Assembly (NCBI GenBank): GCA_002470465.1 | Contig: DKMD01000037.1 | Span: 17,148 to 81,147 of the forward strand | Direction: 5' to 3' | Length of the DNA stretch: 64,000 nucleotides | Source of the DNA: Pluralibacter sp. UBA7423 | Lineage (GTDB): Bacteria > Pseudomonadota > Gammaproteobacteria > Enterobacterales > Enterobacteriaceae | Shown: piece by piece, positions 1 to 10,387 of the stretch | How the letters are laid out: each line of letters opens with the position of its first letter | Numbering within the stretch: position 1 is the first letter of the stretch | Position numbers and translations under genes: made by a program | Notes under the pieces: model-generated | Seen by the model: only the letters and a program-made list of their open reading frames with translations | What the model was told of the DNA's origin: nothing | Databases searched by the model: none

Positions 1-180
1 GCCGCCATGATCAGCCAGGATTATCCAACCTTTAATTTCCTGCAATGGTATGTAGCGGAACAGCACGAAGAAGAGAAGCTGTTTAAATCCGTTATCGATA
101 AACTGTCGCTGGTCGGAAAAAGTGGCGAAGGCCTCTATTTTGTCGATAAAGAGCTGGCAACCCTCGACGCGCAAAACTGA
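1..180 (+). CDS. ftnA: Ferritin FtnA, 3' end (partial)
   Basis: The reading frame is open from base 1 to TGA at 178-180 and gives the last 59 residues of a ferritin. The tail, including [20 protein letters not shown] and GEGLYF, matches the C-terminal helices of enterobacterial FtnA, the cytoplasmic iron-storage protein that oxidises Fe(II) and stores it as a mineral core in a 24-mer. The upstream part lies outside the window. FtnA next to tyrP is the E. coli order. Confidence 0.93.
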   Translation, partial: AAMISQDYPTFNFLQWYVAEQHEEEKLFKSVIDKLSLVGKSGEGLYFVDKELATLDAQN

Positions 181-235
181 TGTTCAGGCGGCAGCGATCC
201 CAGCTGCCGTCGTTATTTGCCCCACCTCGCAAAAG

Positions 236-299
236 CGTAAACCCTTCATTACACCCACTGTAATTCAGATTTGACGAGACCCCGCTTTTCCCCTACCCT
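236..299 (+). promoter_or_regulatory. tyrP promoter with TyrR boxes
   Basis: A TyrR-box-like palindrome, CGTAAA-N6-ATTACA, lies at 236-253 (10 of 12 matches to TGTAAA-N6-TTTACA). A weaker box, TGTAAT-N6-TTGACG, lies at 259-276. The second box overlaps a -35 element (TTGACG, 271-276) that is 17 bp from a -10-like TACCCT (294-299). This strong-plus-weak arrangement is the one known for E. coli tyrP, where TyrR represses with tyrosine and activates with phenylalanine. The motifs are seen; regulation is inferred from the family. Confidence 0.72.
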
Positions 300-344
300 G
301 CGCGGCATATTGAGTTGTTTCTATCCGTAATAGCAGAGGAAAGC

Positions 345-1556
345 GTGAAGAACCGCACCGTAGGGAGTATTTTAATCGTCGCCGGGACGACCATTGGCGC
401 AGGAATGCTGGCGATGCCGCTGGCTTCAGCAGGCGTTGGCTTCGGCGTTACGCTGGTACTGCTTTTTAGCCTGTGGGCGCTGATGTGCTACACCGCTTTG
501 CTGCTGCTGGAAGTTTATCAGCACGTGCCTGCCGATACCGGGCTGGGCTCGCTGGCGCTACGTTACCTGGGTCGCTACGGCCAGTGGGTGACGGGTTTCA
601 GTATGCTGTTCCTGATGTATGCCCTGACGGCAGCCTACATCAGCGGAGCCGGAGAGCTTCTGGCTTCGAGCCTCGGCCAGTGGCTGAACGTCCAGCTTCC
701 TCCTGCGGCAGGCGTGCTGCTGTTTACCGCCGTGGGCGGTGGCGTGATCTGTGTGGGCACCACGCTCGTCGATCTGTTCAACCGTTTTCTGTTTAGTGCA
801 AAAATCATCTTTCTGATCCTGATGCTTGCTCTGCTGTTGCCACATATCCACCAGATAAACTTGCTGACCCTGCCGCTTGAGCAGGGGCTGGCGCTTTCTG
901 CAATTCCGGTGATTTTCACATCGTTTGGCTTCCACGGCAGCGTGCCAAGCATCGTCAGCTACATGAACGGCGACGTGCGTAAGCTGCGGAAGATTTTCGT
1001 CATCGGCAGCTTTATCCCGCTGGTGGCCTACATTTTCTGGCAGCTGGCAACGCTTGGCAGCATTGATTCTTCGGCATTCAGCTCCCTGTTGGCCAATCAC
1101 GCCGGGCTGAACGGTCTGTTACAGGCCATTCGCGAAGTTGTCGCCTCCCCGCACGTTGAGCTGGCCGTACATCTGTTTGCCGATCTGGCGCTGGCGACGT
1201 CGTTCCTTGGCGTTGCGCTGGGGCTGTTTGACTACCTGGCCGATTTGTTTCAGCGCAGCAATACCGCAGGCGGTCGTCTGCAAACCGGGGCCATCACTTT
1301 CCTGCCGCCGCTGGCCTTTGCGCTATTCTATCCGCGCGGTTTCGTGATGGCGCTGGGCTATGCCGGCGTGGCGCTGGCCGTACTGGCATTAATCATCCCC
1401 TCTTTGCTGGCGATGAAAAGCCGGCAGGAACACCCTCAGGCGGCTTATCGCGTCGCCGGGGGTAAACCAGCGCTATGGCTGGTCTTTAGCTGCGGTGTCA
1501 CGGTGATTCTGGTGCAAATCGCGATTGCCGCGGGAATGCTTCCGGCAGTTGGCTAA
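345..1556 (+). CDS. tyrP: Tyrosine-specific transport protein TyrP
   Basis: Inner-membrane tyrosine:proton symporter of the hydroxy/aromatic amino acid permease (HAAAP) family. The 403-residue product is almost wholly hydrophobic with about eleven membrane segments and carries the family start [15 protein letters not shown] at residues 11-25. The start is GTG at 345, five bases after AGAGGA; it gives exactly the E. coli length. An in-frame TTG at 315 would add ten residues but has no such site. Monocistronic behind the TyrR-box promoter. Identity is very secure. Confidence 0.96.
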   Translation: MKNRTVGSILIVAGTTIGAGMLAMPLASAGVGFGVTLVLLFSLWALMCYTALLLLEVYQHVPADTGLGSLALRYLGRYGQWVTGFSMLFLMYALTAAYISGAGELLASSLGQWLNVQLPPAAGVLLFTAVGGGVICVGTTLVDLFNRFLFSAKIIFLILMLALLLPHIHQINLLTLPLEQGLALSAIPVIFTSFGFHGSVPSIVSYMNGDVRKLRKIFVIGSFIPLVAYIFWQLATLGSIDSSAFSSLLANHAGLNGLLQAIREVVASPHVELAVHLFADLALATSFLGVALGLFDYLADLFQRSNTAGGRLQTGAITFLPPLAFALFYPRGFVMALGYAGVALAVLALIIPSLLAMKSRQEHPQAAYRVAGGKPALWLVFSCGVTVILVQIAIAAGMLPAVG

Positions 1557-1587
1557 CGCCAGAAATGAAATTGCGTTTTTGAAATTG

Positions 1588-1662
1588 CCCAGCGGCGCTT
1601 CGCTGGCGCGGGCCTACGTGATTCTCGTAGGCCGCCGGGTAAGGCATCAGCCGCCACCCGGC
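1588..1662. repeat. REP-like palindromic element after tyrP
   Basis: GC-rich imperfect inverted repeat containing GGCCTACG / CGTAGGCC arms and the tail CCGGGTAAGGC...GCCGCCACCCGGC. The same type of element recurs at 18079-18168 and 33546-33606, always between genes. It resembles the REP/BIME extragenic repeats of enterobacteria, which can stabilise mRNA ends and bind gyrase or IHF. Confidence 0.75.
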
Positions 1663-1690
1663 AGAAATACGCTGCGGAGCTATTAGACAG

Positions 1691-1711
1691 AAGGCCCTTT
1701 CGGGCCTTTTT
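1691..1711 (+). terminator. Rho-independent terminator (tyrP side)
   Basis: Stem AAGGCCC / GGGCCTT with a four-base loop followed by TTTTTG on the plus strand. It lies between convergent tyrP and yecA; the T tract favours termination of the tyrP transcript, though the stem could act both ways. Confidence 0.75.
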
Positions 1712-1716
1712 GTCGC

Positions 1717-2382
1717 TTATTTCAGACAGCAGTTTTTATATTTCTTCCCGCTGCCGCACGGACAAGGATCGTTGCGCCCTGTCTTGCTCTCATTTTTAAC
1801 CGGCTGCTGAACCGGAGCGCTCTGCGGATTCTCCAGCCAGTAGTGGCAGAGGCTGAGCGCCGCAGGCTTCAGCAAATCGACGCTGGCAATGTACTCTTCG
1901 GCCGTTAACGCATCCAGTCGTGTGAAATTGTCTTCGCGCCCGTGCAACGCAATGGCGTCCAGCTGAGGTTGCAGGTTTTCCGGCAACGCCGACCAGTCGC
2001 TCAGATCGACCCCGCGCATATAGCCGAAGCACCACTCTTCCACGATGGTGATTTCCTGCCCTTCTTCTTCACGGGTGCCGAACAGCGGTTCGTACTGATC
2101 CGGATAATCGCCAAGGCGTTCGCCGATATCATCCATATGCTGCAGGGTCAGATTCACGAAACGATCGCGTTCGCGGTCGTTGGCCCAGCGTGGTACGAAG
2201 TCCGCTCCGCCCCACACCGCCAGCATCCAGTCGGCAGGTTCGATATCGACTGGCGAAGAGAGAATTGCCGTCAGCATGCCGTCCAGCTCGGAGACATCCA
2301 TTACGGATTTCTCATTGCCATAGCGGGCCAGAACATCATCCAGCCACTCCAGTTCGCTTTCGTTTAACGGTCCGGTTTTCAT
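1717..2382 (-). CDS. yecA: UPF0149 family protein YecA with SEC-C motif
   Basis: 221-residue protein matching E. coli YecA over its length. It has an N-terminal UPF0149/YgfB-like helical region (to about residue 180) and a C-terminal SEC-C zinc-binding motif, [16 protein letters not shown], like the metal-binding tail of SecA. YecA/AscA-type proteins associate with ribosomes and SecA in E. coli; the precise role here is inferred. ATG at 2382 was chosen; a GTG one codon upstream is also in frame. It is convergent with tyrP. Confidence 0.92.
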   Translation of the reverse strand: MKTGPLNESELEWLDDVLARYGNEKSVMDVSELDGMLTAILSSPVDIEPADWMLAVWGGADFVPRWANDRERDRFVNLTLQHMDDIGERLGDYPDQYEPLFGTREEEGQEITIVEEWCFGYMRGVDLSDWSALPENLQPQLDAIALHGREDNFTRLDALTAEEYIASVDLLKPAALSLCHYWLENPQSAPVQQPVKNESKTGRNDPCPCGSGKKYKNCCLK

Positions 2383-2437
2383 CACTGATTACTCGTTTGG
2401 GAAGTGTGTTGAAGATAGAACATCAGAATTGCAAAGA

Positions 2438-2462
2438 CAAAAAAACCACCCGAAGGTGGTTT
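2438..2462 (-). terminator. Terminator of the tRNA operon
   Basis: Read on the minus strand: stem AAACCACC, loop TTCG, stem GGTGGTTT, then a run of T. A stable tetraloop hairpin just after the leucine tRNA gene, so it ends the three-tRNA transcript. Confidence 0.88.
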
Positions 2463-2502
2463 CACGACACTGCTTATCATTGATTTTATTCTTTTTTTCC
2501 CA

Positions 2503-2589
2503 TGGTAGCCGGAGTGGGACTTGAACCCACACAGCGCGAACGCCGAGGGATTTTAAATCCCTTGTGTCTACCGATTCCACCATCCGGCC
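2503..2589 (-). tRNA. leuZ: tRNA-Leu (anticodon TAA)
   Basis: 87-nt class II tRNA with encoded CCA, a long variable arm (CTCGGCG...CGCTGTG), anticodon stem AGGGA...TCCCT and TTAA around the TAA anticodon, and the T-arm core GGTTCAAGTCC. Acceptor strands GGCCGGA / TCCGGCT pair with a G-U first pair, as in E. coli leuZ. Last gene of the Gly-Cys-Leu operon. Confidence 0.97.
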
Positions 2590-2602
2590 TCGGGAAATAA
2601 AG

Positions 2603-2676
2603 TGGAGGCGCGTTCCGGAGTCGAACCGGACTAGACGGATTTGCAATCCGCTACATAACCGCTTTGCTAACGCGCC
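2603..2676 (-). tRNA. cysT: tRNA-Cys (anticodon GCA)
   Basis: 74-nt cloverleaf with acceptor GGCGCGT / ACGCGCC, anticodon loop TTGCAAA, T-loop GTTCGACTC and encoded CCA. It differs from E. coli cysT at very few bases. Middle gene of the operon. Confidence 0.98.
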
Positions 2677-2714
2677 GATATTGCTAACACCCGCAACTGC
2701 CGATGTTTTTAAAC

Positions 2715-2790
<76 letters not shown>

Positions 2791-2860
2791 AGAATCAGAT
2801 GACCTTAATCACTTGATTTTGTTACCGTCTGGCAAGCTGTGCTGCCGTTCGATGCGATGC

Positions 2861-2888
2861 ATTCTACTTACCTGACGCACTGAGTCAA
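2861..2888 (-). promoter_or_regulatory. Predicted promoter of the tRNA operon
   Basis: On the minus strand TTGACT (2883-2888), a 16-bp spacer and TAGAAT (2861-2866), followed by a GC-containing discriminator GCATCGC, as is usual for stable-RNA promoters under stringent control. It lies between pgsA and glyW and points at the tRNAs. Confidence 0.75.
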
Positions 2889-2938
2889 CGTTAATTTTCA
2901 CCGCACAGGATCGTTTGCTGAAATTTACGTCGAAACGA

Positions 2939-3487
2939 TCACTGTTCAAGCAAATCGCCGCGCGCGGCATTGAGATACTGGAACATAGACCAAAGCGTCA
3001 GCACCGCAGCGACCATAAACAGGCCAATGCCCGCCCACTCAACCCACTCGTTTGGCCGCCACAGCATCCACACCAGCGCCGCCATTTGCGCGGTGGTTTT
3101 GACTTTACCAATCCAGGAAACCGCTACGTTGCTGCGCTTGCCGAGCTCCGCCATCCACTCACGCAGCGCCGAAATGATGATCTCACGCGCGATCATCGTC
3201 GCCGCGGGCAGCGTCACCCACCATGAATGATAATGTTCAGCCACCAGCACCATGGCTATCGCGACCATCACCTTATCGGCAACCGGATCGAGGAATGCGC
3301 CAAAGCGGGTGCTTTGATTCCAGCGGCGGGCCAGATAGCCATCGAACCAGTCCGTTACCGCGGCGACAAAGAAGATCAGCGCACAGACAAACGGCGCCCA
3401 GGTGAACGGCAGATAGAACGCCAGCACGAAAAAGGGGATCAGGATGACGCGGAACAATGTGAGCAACGTAGGGATATTAAATTGCAT
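2939..3487 (-). CDS. pgsA: CDP-diacylglycerol--glycerol-3-phosphate 3-phosphatidyltransferase
   Basis: Membrane enzyme that makes phosphatidylglycerophosphate, the committed step to phosphatidylglycerol and cardiolipin. The 182-residue protein has several membrane segments and the CDP-alcohol phosphatidyltransferase signature DG-x2-AR-x8-G-x3-D-x3-D, read as DGYLARR...GAFLDPVAD near residues 50-72. Length and sequence match E. coli PgsA. It follows uvrC on the same strand with a 55-nt gap, the conserved uvrY-uvrC-pgsA order. Confidence 0.97.
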   Translation of the reverse strand: MQFNIPTLLTLFRVILIPFFVLAFYLPFTWAPFVCALIFFVAAVTDWFDGYLARRWNQSTRFGAFLDPVADKVMVAIAMVLVAEHYHSWWVTLPAATMIAREIIISALREWMAELGKRSNVAVSWIGKVKTTAQMAALVWMLWRPNEWVEWAGIGLFMVAAVLTLWSMFQYLNAARGDLLEQ

Positions 3488-3542
3488 GGCGACGGTAACT
3501 ATCTGTTGTCAGTAAAATTAGCCCTATGTTGCTACAGAGCCC

Positions 3543-5375
3543 CTAATGTTTCAATGAGTAGAAGATCTTTTCTGCCAGACCGTGTGAAATGCCGGGTACT
3601 TTCGCAATATCTTCCACGCTGGCTTTCTGCAGCCCCTGCAATCCGCCCATATATTTCAATAACATCTGGCGACGCTTCGGCCCTACGCCCTCAATGGTCT
3701 CAAGCGTACTGGTGCTTTTCACCTTCGCCCGTTTTTTACGGTGTCCTGTGATCGCATGATCGTGAGATTCATCGCGAATGTGCTGGATCACGTGCAGCGC
3801 CGGAGAATCGGACGGCAGGTTGAAACCCTCACCTTCCGGCTCGAAAAACAAGGTTTCCAGCCCGGCCTTGCGATCGCTGCCTTTCGCCACGCCCAATAGC
3901 AGCGGGTGACGTTTGTCCCAGTTGACCTCAAGCTCGGCAAAAACCTGTTTGGCCTGGCCGAGCTGGCCTTTCCCACCGTCAATCAGGATAACGTCGGGGA
4001 TTTTGCTTTCTTCGATGTCCTTGCCGTAGCGGCGACGCAGCACCTGGTTCATCGCCGCGTAGTCATCACCCGGCGTAATGCCGGTAATATTGTAGCGACG
4101 GTATTCCGCACGCAGCGGGCCGTTGCTGTCGAATACAACGCAGGAGGCGACGGTTTGCTCACCCATCGTGTGACTGATGTCGAAACACTCCATACGTTTA
4201 ACTTCCGGCAGGTTCAGCTGCGTTGCCAGCGCCTGCAAACGCTGAGAAATAGTCGACTGCTGTGACAGCTTCGTGACCAGCGCGGTTGCGGCATTAGTGC
4301 GCGCAAGCTTCAGGTAACGCGCCCTGTCGCCGCGAGGCCTGGTCTGAATATTGATGCGACGCCCGGCCAGTTCGGAAAGCGAATCGGCCAGCAGCGTTTT
4401 GTCACCCAGATTGAAGTCCAGCAGGATCTCACCCGGGAGCGTGCGTGCCTGGCTGCCCTGCAAATAGAACTGGCCGACGAAAGTCTCCACCACTTCCACG
4501 GCTTCCGTCCCGGCCGGGACTTTCGGGAAATAGCTGCGGCTGCCGAGCACTTTACCCTGGCGGATAAACAAGACATGAACGCACGCAAGGCCACCGTTGA
4601 AGGCTACGCCGATAACGTCGAGATCGTCGCCTTCATTGGAAACAAATTGTTTTTCGGTGACGCGGCGCACCGCCTGAATTTGATCGCGAATGCGGGCCGC
4701 TTCTTCAAACGCCAGCGACTGGCTGGCTTTTTCCATGCGGGCGACCAGCTGATTGACAACCTGCTCATCTTTGCCGGCGAGGAACAGACGCACATACTCC
4801 ACCTGCCGGGCATACTCTTCTTCACTCACCAGCCCCGCCACGCACGGGCCGAGGCAGCGACCAATCTGGTACTGAAGGCAAGGTCGCGAGCGGTTACGGT
4901 ACACGCTGTTTTCACACTGGCGTATAGGAAAAATTTTCTGCAACAGCGCCAGCGTTTCTCTGACCGCGTAGCCGTTGGGGAACGGACCAAAATACTCGCC
5001 TTTGGCGTGCTTTGCCCCACGGTGCATCGCCAGCCGTGGATGGCTGTCACCGCTCAGGAAGATAAACGGATAGGATTTGTCATCGCGCAGCAGCACGTTG
5101 TAGCGCGGCTGATAGAGCTTGATGTAATTGTGCTCCAGCAGCAGCGCTTCCGTTTCCGTGTGGGTGACGGTCACGTCAATCTGCATAATCTGCGCCACTA
5201 AGGCTTCAGTCTTACGCGAGGCAAGGTTGCTGCGGAAATAGCTGGAAAGACGCTTTTTGAGATCTTTGGCTTTACCGACATAGATGACCGTGCCGCCAGC
5301 ATCGTACATACGATAGACGCCGGGCTGGCTGGTCACAGTTTTCAGAAAGGCTTTTGAATCAAATACATCACTCAC
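3543..5375 (-). CDS. uvrC: Excinuclease ABC subunit C
   Basis: Makes the dual incisions of nucleotide excision repair with UvrAB. In order: GIY-YIG nuclease (GVYRMY...[14 protein letters not shown], about 16-40), cysteine cluster [13 protein letters not shown] (about 150-175), UVR motif [10 protein letters not shown] (about 205), RNase H-like endonuclease half, and two helix-hairpin-helix repeats at the C-terminus ([10 protein letters not shown] and [12 protein letters not shown]). The GTG start at 5375 overlaps the uvrY stop by four bases (GTGA) and gives 610 residues as in E. coli; the open frame runs nine codons further upstream inside uvrY. Translationally coupled to uvrY. Confidence 0.97.
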   Translation of the reverse strand: MSDVFDSKAFLKTVTSQPGVYRMYDAGGTVIYVGKAKDLKKRLSSYFRSNLASRKTEALVAQIMQIDVTVTHTETEALLLEHNYIKLYQPRYNVLLRDDKSYPFIFLSGDSHPRLAMHRGAKHAKGEYFGPFPNGYAVRETLALLQKIFPIRQCENSVYRNRSRPCLQYQIGRCLGPCVAGLVSEEEYARQVEYVRLFLAGKDEQVVNQLVARMEKASQSLAFEEAARIRDQIQAVRRVTEKQFVSNEGDDLDVIGVAFNGGLACVHVLFIRQGKVLGSRSYFPKVPAGTEAVEVVETFVGQFYLQGSQARTLPGEILLDFNLGDKTLLADSLSELAGRRINIQTRPRGDRARYLKLARTNAATALVTKLSQQSTISQRLQALATQLNLPEVKRMECFDISHTMGEQTVASCVVFDSNGPLRAEYRRYNITGITPGDDYAAMNQVLRRRYGKDIEESKIPDVILIDGGKGQLGQAKQVFAELEVNWDKRHPLLLGVAKGSDRKAGLETLFFEPEGEGFNLPSDSPALHVIQHIRDESHDHAITGHRKKRAKVKSTSTLETIEGVGPKRRQMLLKYMGGLQGLQKASVEDIAKVPGISHGLAEKIFYSLKH

Positions 5376-6028
5376 TGACTTGCTAACGACTCCGCATTGC
5401 ACAGGCCATGGCGAATTGCCAGGTGAGTCAGCTCGACGTCACCGTGAATGTTCAATTTGCTAAACATACGATAGCGGTAGCTGTTCACCGTCTTCGGGCT
5501 GAGATTTAACTGTTCGGAGATCTCAGTCACCTTCTGGCCTTTGGTGATCATCAGCATAATCTGCAATTCACGTTCAGACAAACTGGCGAACGGTGATTCT
5601 GTTTTTTCTGGCTCGATCTGGCTCAGGGCCATCTGTTGAGCGATATCGGAAGCAATATAGCGCTGCCCGGCGAAGACGGAGCGGATGGCATTGACTACCT
5701 CCTGTGGTGCAGCACCTTTACTCAGGTAGCCTGCGGCCCCTGCCTGCATCACTCTGGCGGGCAGCGGATTTTCCGTATGGACGGTTAACATGATGACTCG
5801 GGTACCGGTAGTGGCGCGCGCAATTTTGCGTGTGGCTTCCAGCCCGCCAATACCTGGCATGTTCATGTCCATAAGCACCACATCGACCGGGTTTGCGCGG
5901 CACCATTTGACCGCATCTTCACCACAGCAGACTTCACCGACGACTTTAATACCCTTTATATCTTCCAGAATGCGTCGTATCCCTGCGCGCACTAGTTCGT
6001 GGTCATCAACAAGTAGGATGTTGATCAA
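5372..6028 (-). CDS. uvrY: Response regulator UvrY (BarA partner)
   Basis: 218-residue response regulator of the BarA-UvrY (GacS-GacA type) system, which activates the CsrB/CsrC small RNAs and so controls carbon flux, motility and biofilm. The receiver domain shows acidic DD at 8-9, phosphoacceptor D54 in [10 protein letters not shown] and conserved K near 104 (YLSKG). A LuxR-type helix-turn-helix fills the C-terminus (LSERELQIM...[16 protein letters not shown]). It is first in the uvrY-uvrC(-pgsA) unit. Confidence 0.96.
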   Translation of the reverse strand: MINILLVDDHELVRAGIRRILEDIKGIKVVGEVCCGEDAVKWCRANPVDVVLMDMNMPGIGGLEATRKIARATTGTRVIMLTVHTENPLPARVMQAGAAGYLSKGAAPQEVVNAIRSVFAGQRYIASDIAQQMALSQIEPEKTESPFASLSERELQIMLMITKGQKVTEISEQLNLSPKTVNSYRYRMFSKLNIHGDVELTHLAIRHGLCNAESLASQ

Positions 6029-6485
6029 AGGAATAATCTCCAGAATAGGGATAACGCAACTCTCTCTAAAATCGCAACCATATTAACGGGTTTTATCTAA
6101 ACATTGAAAGTCAAAAAATGTGCCATTTAGGTTTTTACTTAGATTTCTGGAAATTAAGCTGTACAACAACTGGAAACAACTACAAAACAGTTAGATACAA
6201 CAACCGCATTTTTAAACGCTTGCCTTCAGAAAATTTCTTAAAAACACGACATTTTACGCAGATGAAAAATACGATTGCAAAAATGTAACAATAATTAACT
6301 GGTCATGAACCCGCGCTAAACAAATAAGCGACGAACGCTTTCTTACCCAGCTTAATTTAGCCGTAAGCAGCTCTGATCAGAGGACAAAAATCAGACGCTC
6401 CCGTTTTTCCTCTCGCCTGTGGTATACTGCGCGACCTTTACTGTTACTCCCCGCGCAAGCGCGATGAAATCCAACGAGGAAATAG
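6029..6485. other. Intergenic region uvrY / yecF
   Basis: About 460 bp, AT-rich, between divergent uvrY and yecF. No open frame of gene-like quality is seen. It must hold the uvrY promoter on the minus strand. On the plus strand a -10-like TATACT sits at 6423-6428, about 60 bp before yecF, without a convincing -35. In E. coli uvrY transcription responds to SdiA, but I could not point to a specific box. Confidence 0.5.
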
Positions 6486-6710
6486 ATGAGCACTCCTGAT
6501 TTTTCCACTGCTGAGAATAATCAACAACTGTCCCAGGAAGTTTCCTGCCTGAAAGCCCTGCTGACCCTGATGCTGCAGGCGATGGGCCAGGCAGACGCAG
6601 GACGCGTGATTATTAAAATGGAAAAGCAAATCACGCAGATGGAAGATGAAGCTCAGGCGGCCGTATTTTCCAGCACGGTTAAGCAAATTAAACAGGCTTA
6701 CCGCCAGTAA
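6486..6710 (+). CDS. yecF: DUF2594 family protein YecF
   Basis: 74-residue soluble, helix-rich protein matching E. coli YecF from end to end ([13 protein letters not shown]...KQIKQAYRQ). Function is not established in the family. A GAGGAAATAG site precedes the ATG and a strong terminator follows. It sits divergently from uvrY and convergently to sdiA, the conserved enteric arrangement. Confidence 0.88.
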   Translation: MSTPDFSTAENNQQLSQEVSCLKALLTLMLQAMGQADAGRVIIKMEKQITQMEDEAQAAVFSSTVKQIKQAYRQ

Positions 6711-6716
6711 TGATGA

Positions 6717-6743
6717 AACCGGCTGCCATGTGCAGCCGGTTTT
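6717..6743 (+). terminator. Terminator after yecF
   Basis: Ten-base-pair stem AACCGGCTGC / GCAGCCGGTT with a five-base loop, followed by TTTGCG. Placed between convergent yecF and sdiA; may serve both. Confidence 0.8.
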
Positions 6744-6772
6744 GCGTCTGGCACGCAGAACGTCGGATGCGG

Positions 6773-7495
6773 TCAGATAATGCCTGTCGCTGCCGCATAG
6801 CAGGCAATCTGAGTTTTGTTGGGCGCGTTGAATTTCTTTTGCATATTCTTCTGGTGGAAATTCACCGTATTTTCAGAAATCGACAGGATTATCGATATTT
6901 CCGCTGAGGTTTTCCCCTCCGCCGTCCATTTCAGAATCTCCAGCTCCCGCTTGCTGAATTTCATTTCTGGCGCCATGACCGTCGTATCTTCCAGCCGCAG
7001 CAACGTTGCCATACTAAGCTCCATCAGCGTTTGCAGTCGTAACTCGGTTTCATCATCCGCGAACGGATTAGCCTGATGACTTTGCCGCGATACGGATAAA
7101 AATCCGAGCGCCCGATTCGGCAGCATCAACGACTGTGTGATCCCACGCCTTAAGCCATGGTCACGCGCAGCATCCCAAAATGCCTGAGTCTCTTTGAATA
7201 AGCTTTCACTCCAGGGAAGATGCCCATTCTGGTAATTCTCAGCCTTCAGCACAGGATCGATGGCGAAATAGTTTTCAGCCTGATAAAGGTCCATCCAGGC
7301 CTCAGGATAGGTGGTGTGCAAAGAGAGTTTAGGGCGGGTAAACGGCACCGGATGACGCACGCACAACGCGAACCAGTCATATTCCAGCAGGTGCGTTTGC
7401 TGTTGCAGAATGGCATAGACCTGGTCATCTGCCGCGGCGGAGTGAAATTGTTGCGTCAGTCCCTTCCGCCAATGAAAAAAATCGATGTCCCTCAT
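6773..7495 (-). CDS. sdiA: LuxR-type quorum-sensing regulator SdiA
   Basis: Orphan LuxR homologue that senses acyl-homoserine lactones made by other bacteria. An autoinducer-binding domain spans about residues 1-165, with YDWFALCVRHPVPFTRP and the PEAW / FAIDPV pocket segments. A LuxR helix-turn-helix occupies about 175-235 (FSKRELEILKWTAEGKTSAEI...NTVNFHQKNM). ATG at 7495 gives 240 residues, the E. coli length; the open frame runs 65 codons further upstream with no similarity. No luxI-type synthase is in the window, as expected for SdiA. Confidence 0.95.
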   Translation of the reverse strand: MRDIDFFHWRKGLTQQFHSAAADDQVYAILQQQTHLLEYDWFALCVRHPVPFTRPKLSLHTTYPEAWMDLYQAENYFAIDPVLKAENYQNGHLPWSESLFKETQAFWDAARDHGLRRGITQSLMLPNRALGFLSVSRQSHQANPFADDETELRLQTLMELSMATLLRLEDTTVMAPEMKFSKRELEILKWTAEGKTSAEISIILSISENTVNFHQKNMQKKFNAPNKTQIACYAAATGII

Positions 7496-7713
7496 ATCTG
7501 ACGAGAAAACTCCTGATTGATAATCATTCCTGTGAATACTGCAAACTAACACATAAACCCTGTTTATATATCTAAAATATCGTTGAAGGCGTAAATAATC
7601 TGATACCCCCTCTTTTCTCGGGGCAAACTGGCGGTGGAATATGTTGTACAAGCATGCAGAAATTAAGCACACCTTAAATACAGGCGACAAAAACTTAAGC
7701 TAAATTTTCTGAT

Positions 7714-7743
7714 AAAAGAAAACGGCCTGAAATTATCAGGCCG
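7714..7743 (-). terminator. Terminator after tcyN
   Basis: On the minus strand stem CGGCCTGA / TCAGGCCG with a five-base loop followed by TTTTCTTTTATC, directly behind the tcyN stop. Confidence 0.88.
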
Positions 7744-7753
7744 CTATTGAAGA

Positions 7754-8506
7754 TTACTGCATCAGGAATTTTTCAAGGAACTGACGGGTTCGTGGCTGCT
7801 GCGGGCTGGCGAACAGCGCTTTGGCTTCGCCCTGCTCCACGATGCGTCCTTGATCCATAAAGATGGCCCGATCGGCAACGTCGCGGGCAAAGCTCATCTC
7901 ATGAGTGACGATAACCATTGTGCGCTTCTCCTTCGCCAGCTGGCGGATAGTATTCAGCACCTCACCCACAAGCTCCGGATCCAGTGCGGAAGTCGGCTCA
8001 TCAAACAGGATAACGTCCGGGCGCATCGCCAGGGCGCGAGCAATCGCCACGCGCTGCTGCTGCCCGCCGGACAGGCGGCGCGGATAGCTGGTTTCTTTAC
8101 CCGACAGCCCAACCTTTGCCAGCAGCTCACGCGCGCGGGTTGCCGCTTCGCCTTTGTTCTCACCTTTAACGATCACTGGCCCTTCAATAATGTTTTCCAG
8201 CACCGTACGATGCGGGAACAGATTGAAGTTCTGGAACACAAATCCCACGTGCTGGCGCAAAGTCCGAATCAGCCCTTTCTGCTGGCTCAGCGGACGCGCA
8301 GTGTCGATGGTGATGTCACCCACCCGAATCGTGCCGCTTTCGGGCTGCTCCAGCAGGTTAATGCTGCGCAGAAGCGTGGTTTTACCCGAGCCGCTCGGCC
8401 CGATAATCGCCACCACTTCGCCCTCTTTCACCTCAAGATCGATACCGTGCAGCACCGTCTGACCGTGGAATTTTTTTACCAGGTTTTTAACGTCGATAGC
8501 ACTCAT
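7754..8506 (-). CDS. tcyN: L-cystine ABC transporter ATP-binding protein
   Basis: ATPase of the cystine/diaminopimelate importer (YecC in older names). The 250-residue protein has Walker A GPSGSGKT (36-43), the ABC signature LSGGQQQR with Walker B VILFDEPTSALDPE downstream, and an H-loop VTHEM. It matches the polar amino acid uptake ATPases. Its ATG overlaps the tcyL stop by four bases (ATGA), so the two are translationally coupled. It works with permease TcyL and binding protein TcyJ (FliY). Confidence 0.95.
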   Translation of the reverse strand: MSAIDVKNLVKKFHGQTVLHGIDLEVKEGEVVAIIGPSGSGKTTLLRSINLLEQPESGTIRVGDITIDTARPLSQQKGLIRTLRQHVGFVFQNFNLFPHRTVLENIIEGPVIVKGENKGEAATRARELLAKVGLSGKETSYPRRLSGGQQQRVAIARALAMRPDVILFDEPTSALDPELVGEVLNTIRQLAKEKRTMVIVTHEMSFARDVADRAIFMDQGRIVEQGEAKALFASPQQPRTRQFLEKFLMQ

Positions 8507-9171
8507 TTCGGATCACGCTCCTGGCGGTTCAGCTGGTTTTCAAAGTAGTTCTGTAACGCGGAGAGTACCGTCGCCATGACCCAATAAATCAGCGAGGCGG
8601 CGAGGTACATGGTGAACACTTCCAGCGTACGCGAGGTGATCAGCTGCGCCTGACGGAACAGCTCCGGCACCTGAATAGTGGCCGCAAGTGACGTGTCTTT
8701 CACCAGGCTGATAAAGCTGTTCGACAGCGGCGGCAGCGCCACGCGTGCAGCCTGGGGCAGAATGGCGCGACGCAGGGTTTGCCACGGCGTCATGCCGATA
8801 CTGGCGGCGGCTTCCCACTGACCTTTATCAATCGACGAGATCGCCGCACGCAGCGTTTCCGAGGTATAGGCTGCGGTGTTGAGCGACAGACCAATCATTG
8901 CCGCCGGAATCGGATCCAGCTCGATGCCAAACTGCGGCAGGCCGTAGTAGATCATAAAAAGCTGGGCAATGAGCGGCGTGCCGCGGAAAATCGAGATATA
9001 AAACCGCGCCAGCCAGCGTACCGGGGCGATGGGCGACATTCGCATCAGCGCCAGCACAAAACCCAGCACCAGGCCGAAGAACATCCCGCCGATGCTGAGC
9101 TGTAAGGTGAAGACAGCGCCTTTCAGCAGGTAAGGCAGCGAGTCGATAACCAGTTGGATACTTTCTTGCAT
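8503..9171 (-). CDS. tcyL: L-cystine ABC transporter permease
   Basis: 222-residue inner-membrane permease (YecS) with about five membrane helices and the EAA-type loop EAAASIGMTPWQTLRRAILPQA that docks the ATPase. It belongs to the HisM/GlnP amino acid permease family and matches E. coli YecS over its full length. It lies between dcyD (12-nt gap) and tcyN (4-nt overlap), consistent with one transcript. Confidence 0.95.
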   Translation of the reverse strand: MQESIQLVIDSLPYLLKGAVFTLQLSIGGMFFGLVLGFVLALMRMSPIAPVRWLARFYISIFRGTPLIAQLFMIYYGLPQFGIELDPIPAAMIGLSLNTAAYTSETLRAAISSIDKGQWEAAASIGMTPWQTLRRAILPQAARVALPPLSNSFISLVKDTSLAATIQVPELFRQAQLITSRTLEVFTMYLAASLIYWVMATVLSALQNYFENQLNRQERDPK

Positions 9172-9183
9172 TATGGGTGTCTT

Positions 9184-10377
<1,194 letters not shown>

Positions 10378-10387
10378 TTACCGATGT

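Noticed and set aside
558-1100. 180-codon minus-strand frame opposite tyrP
   Set aside because: Antisense shadow of a strongly conserved transporter gene; Gln/His-rich sequence with no family and no start signal.
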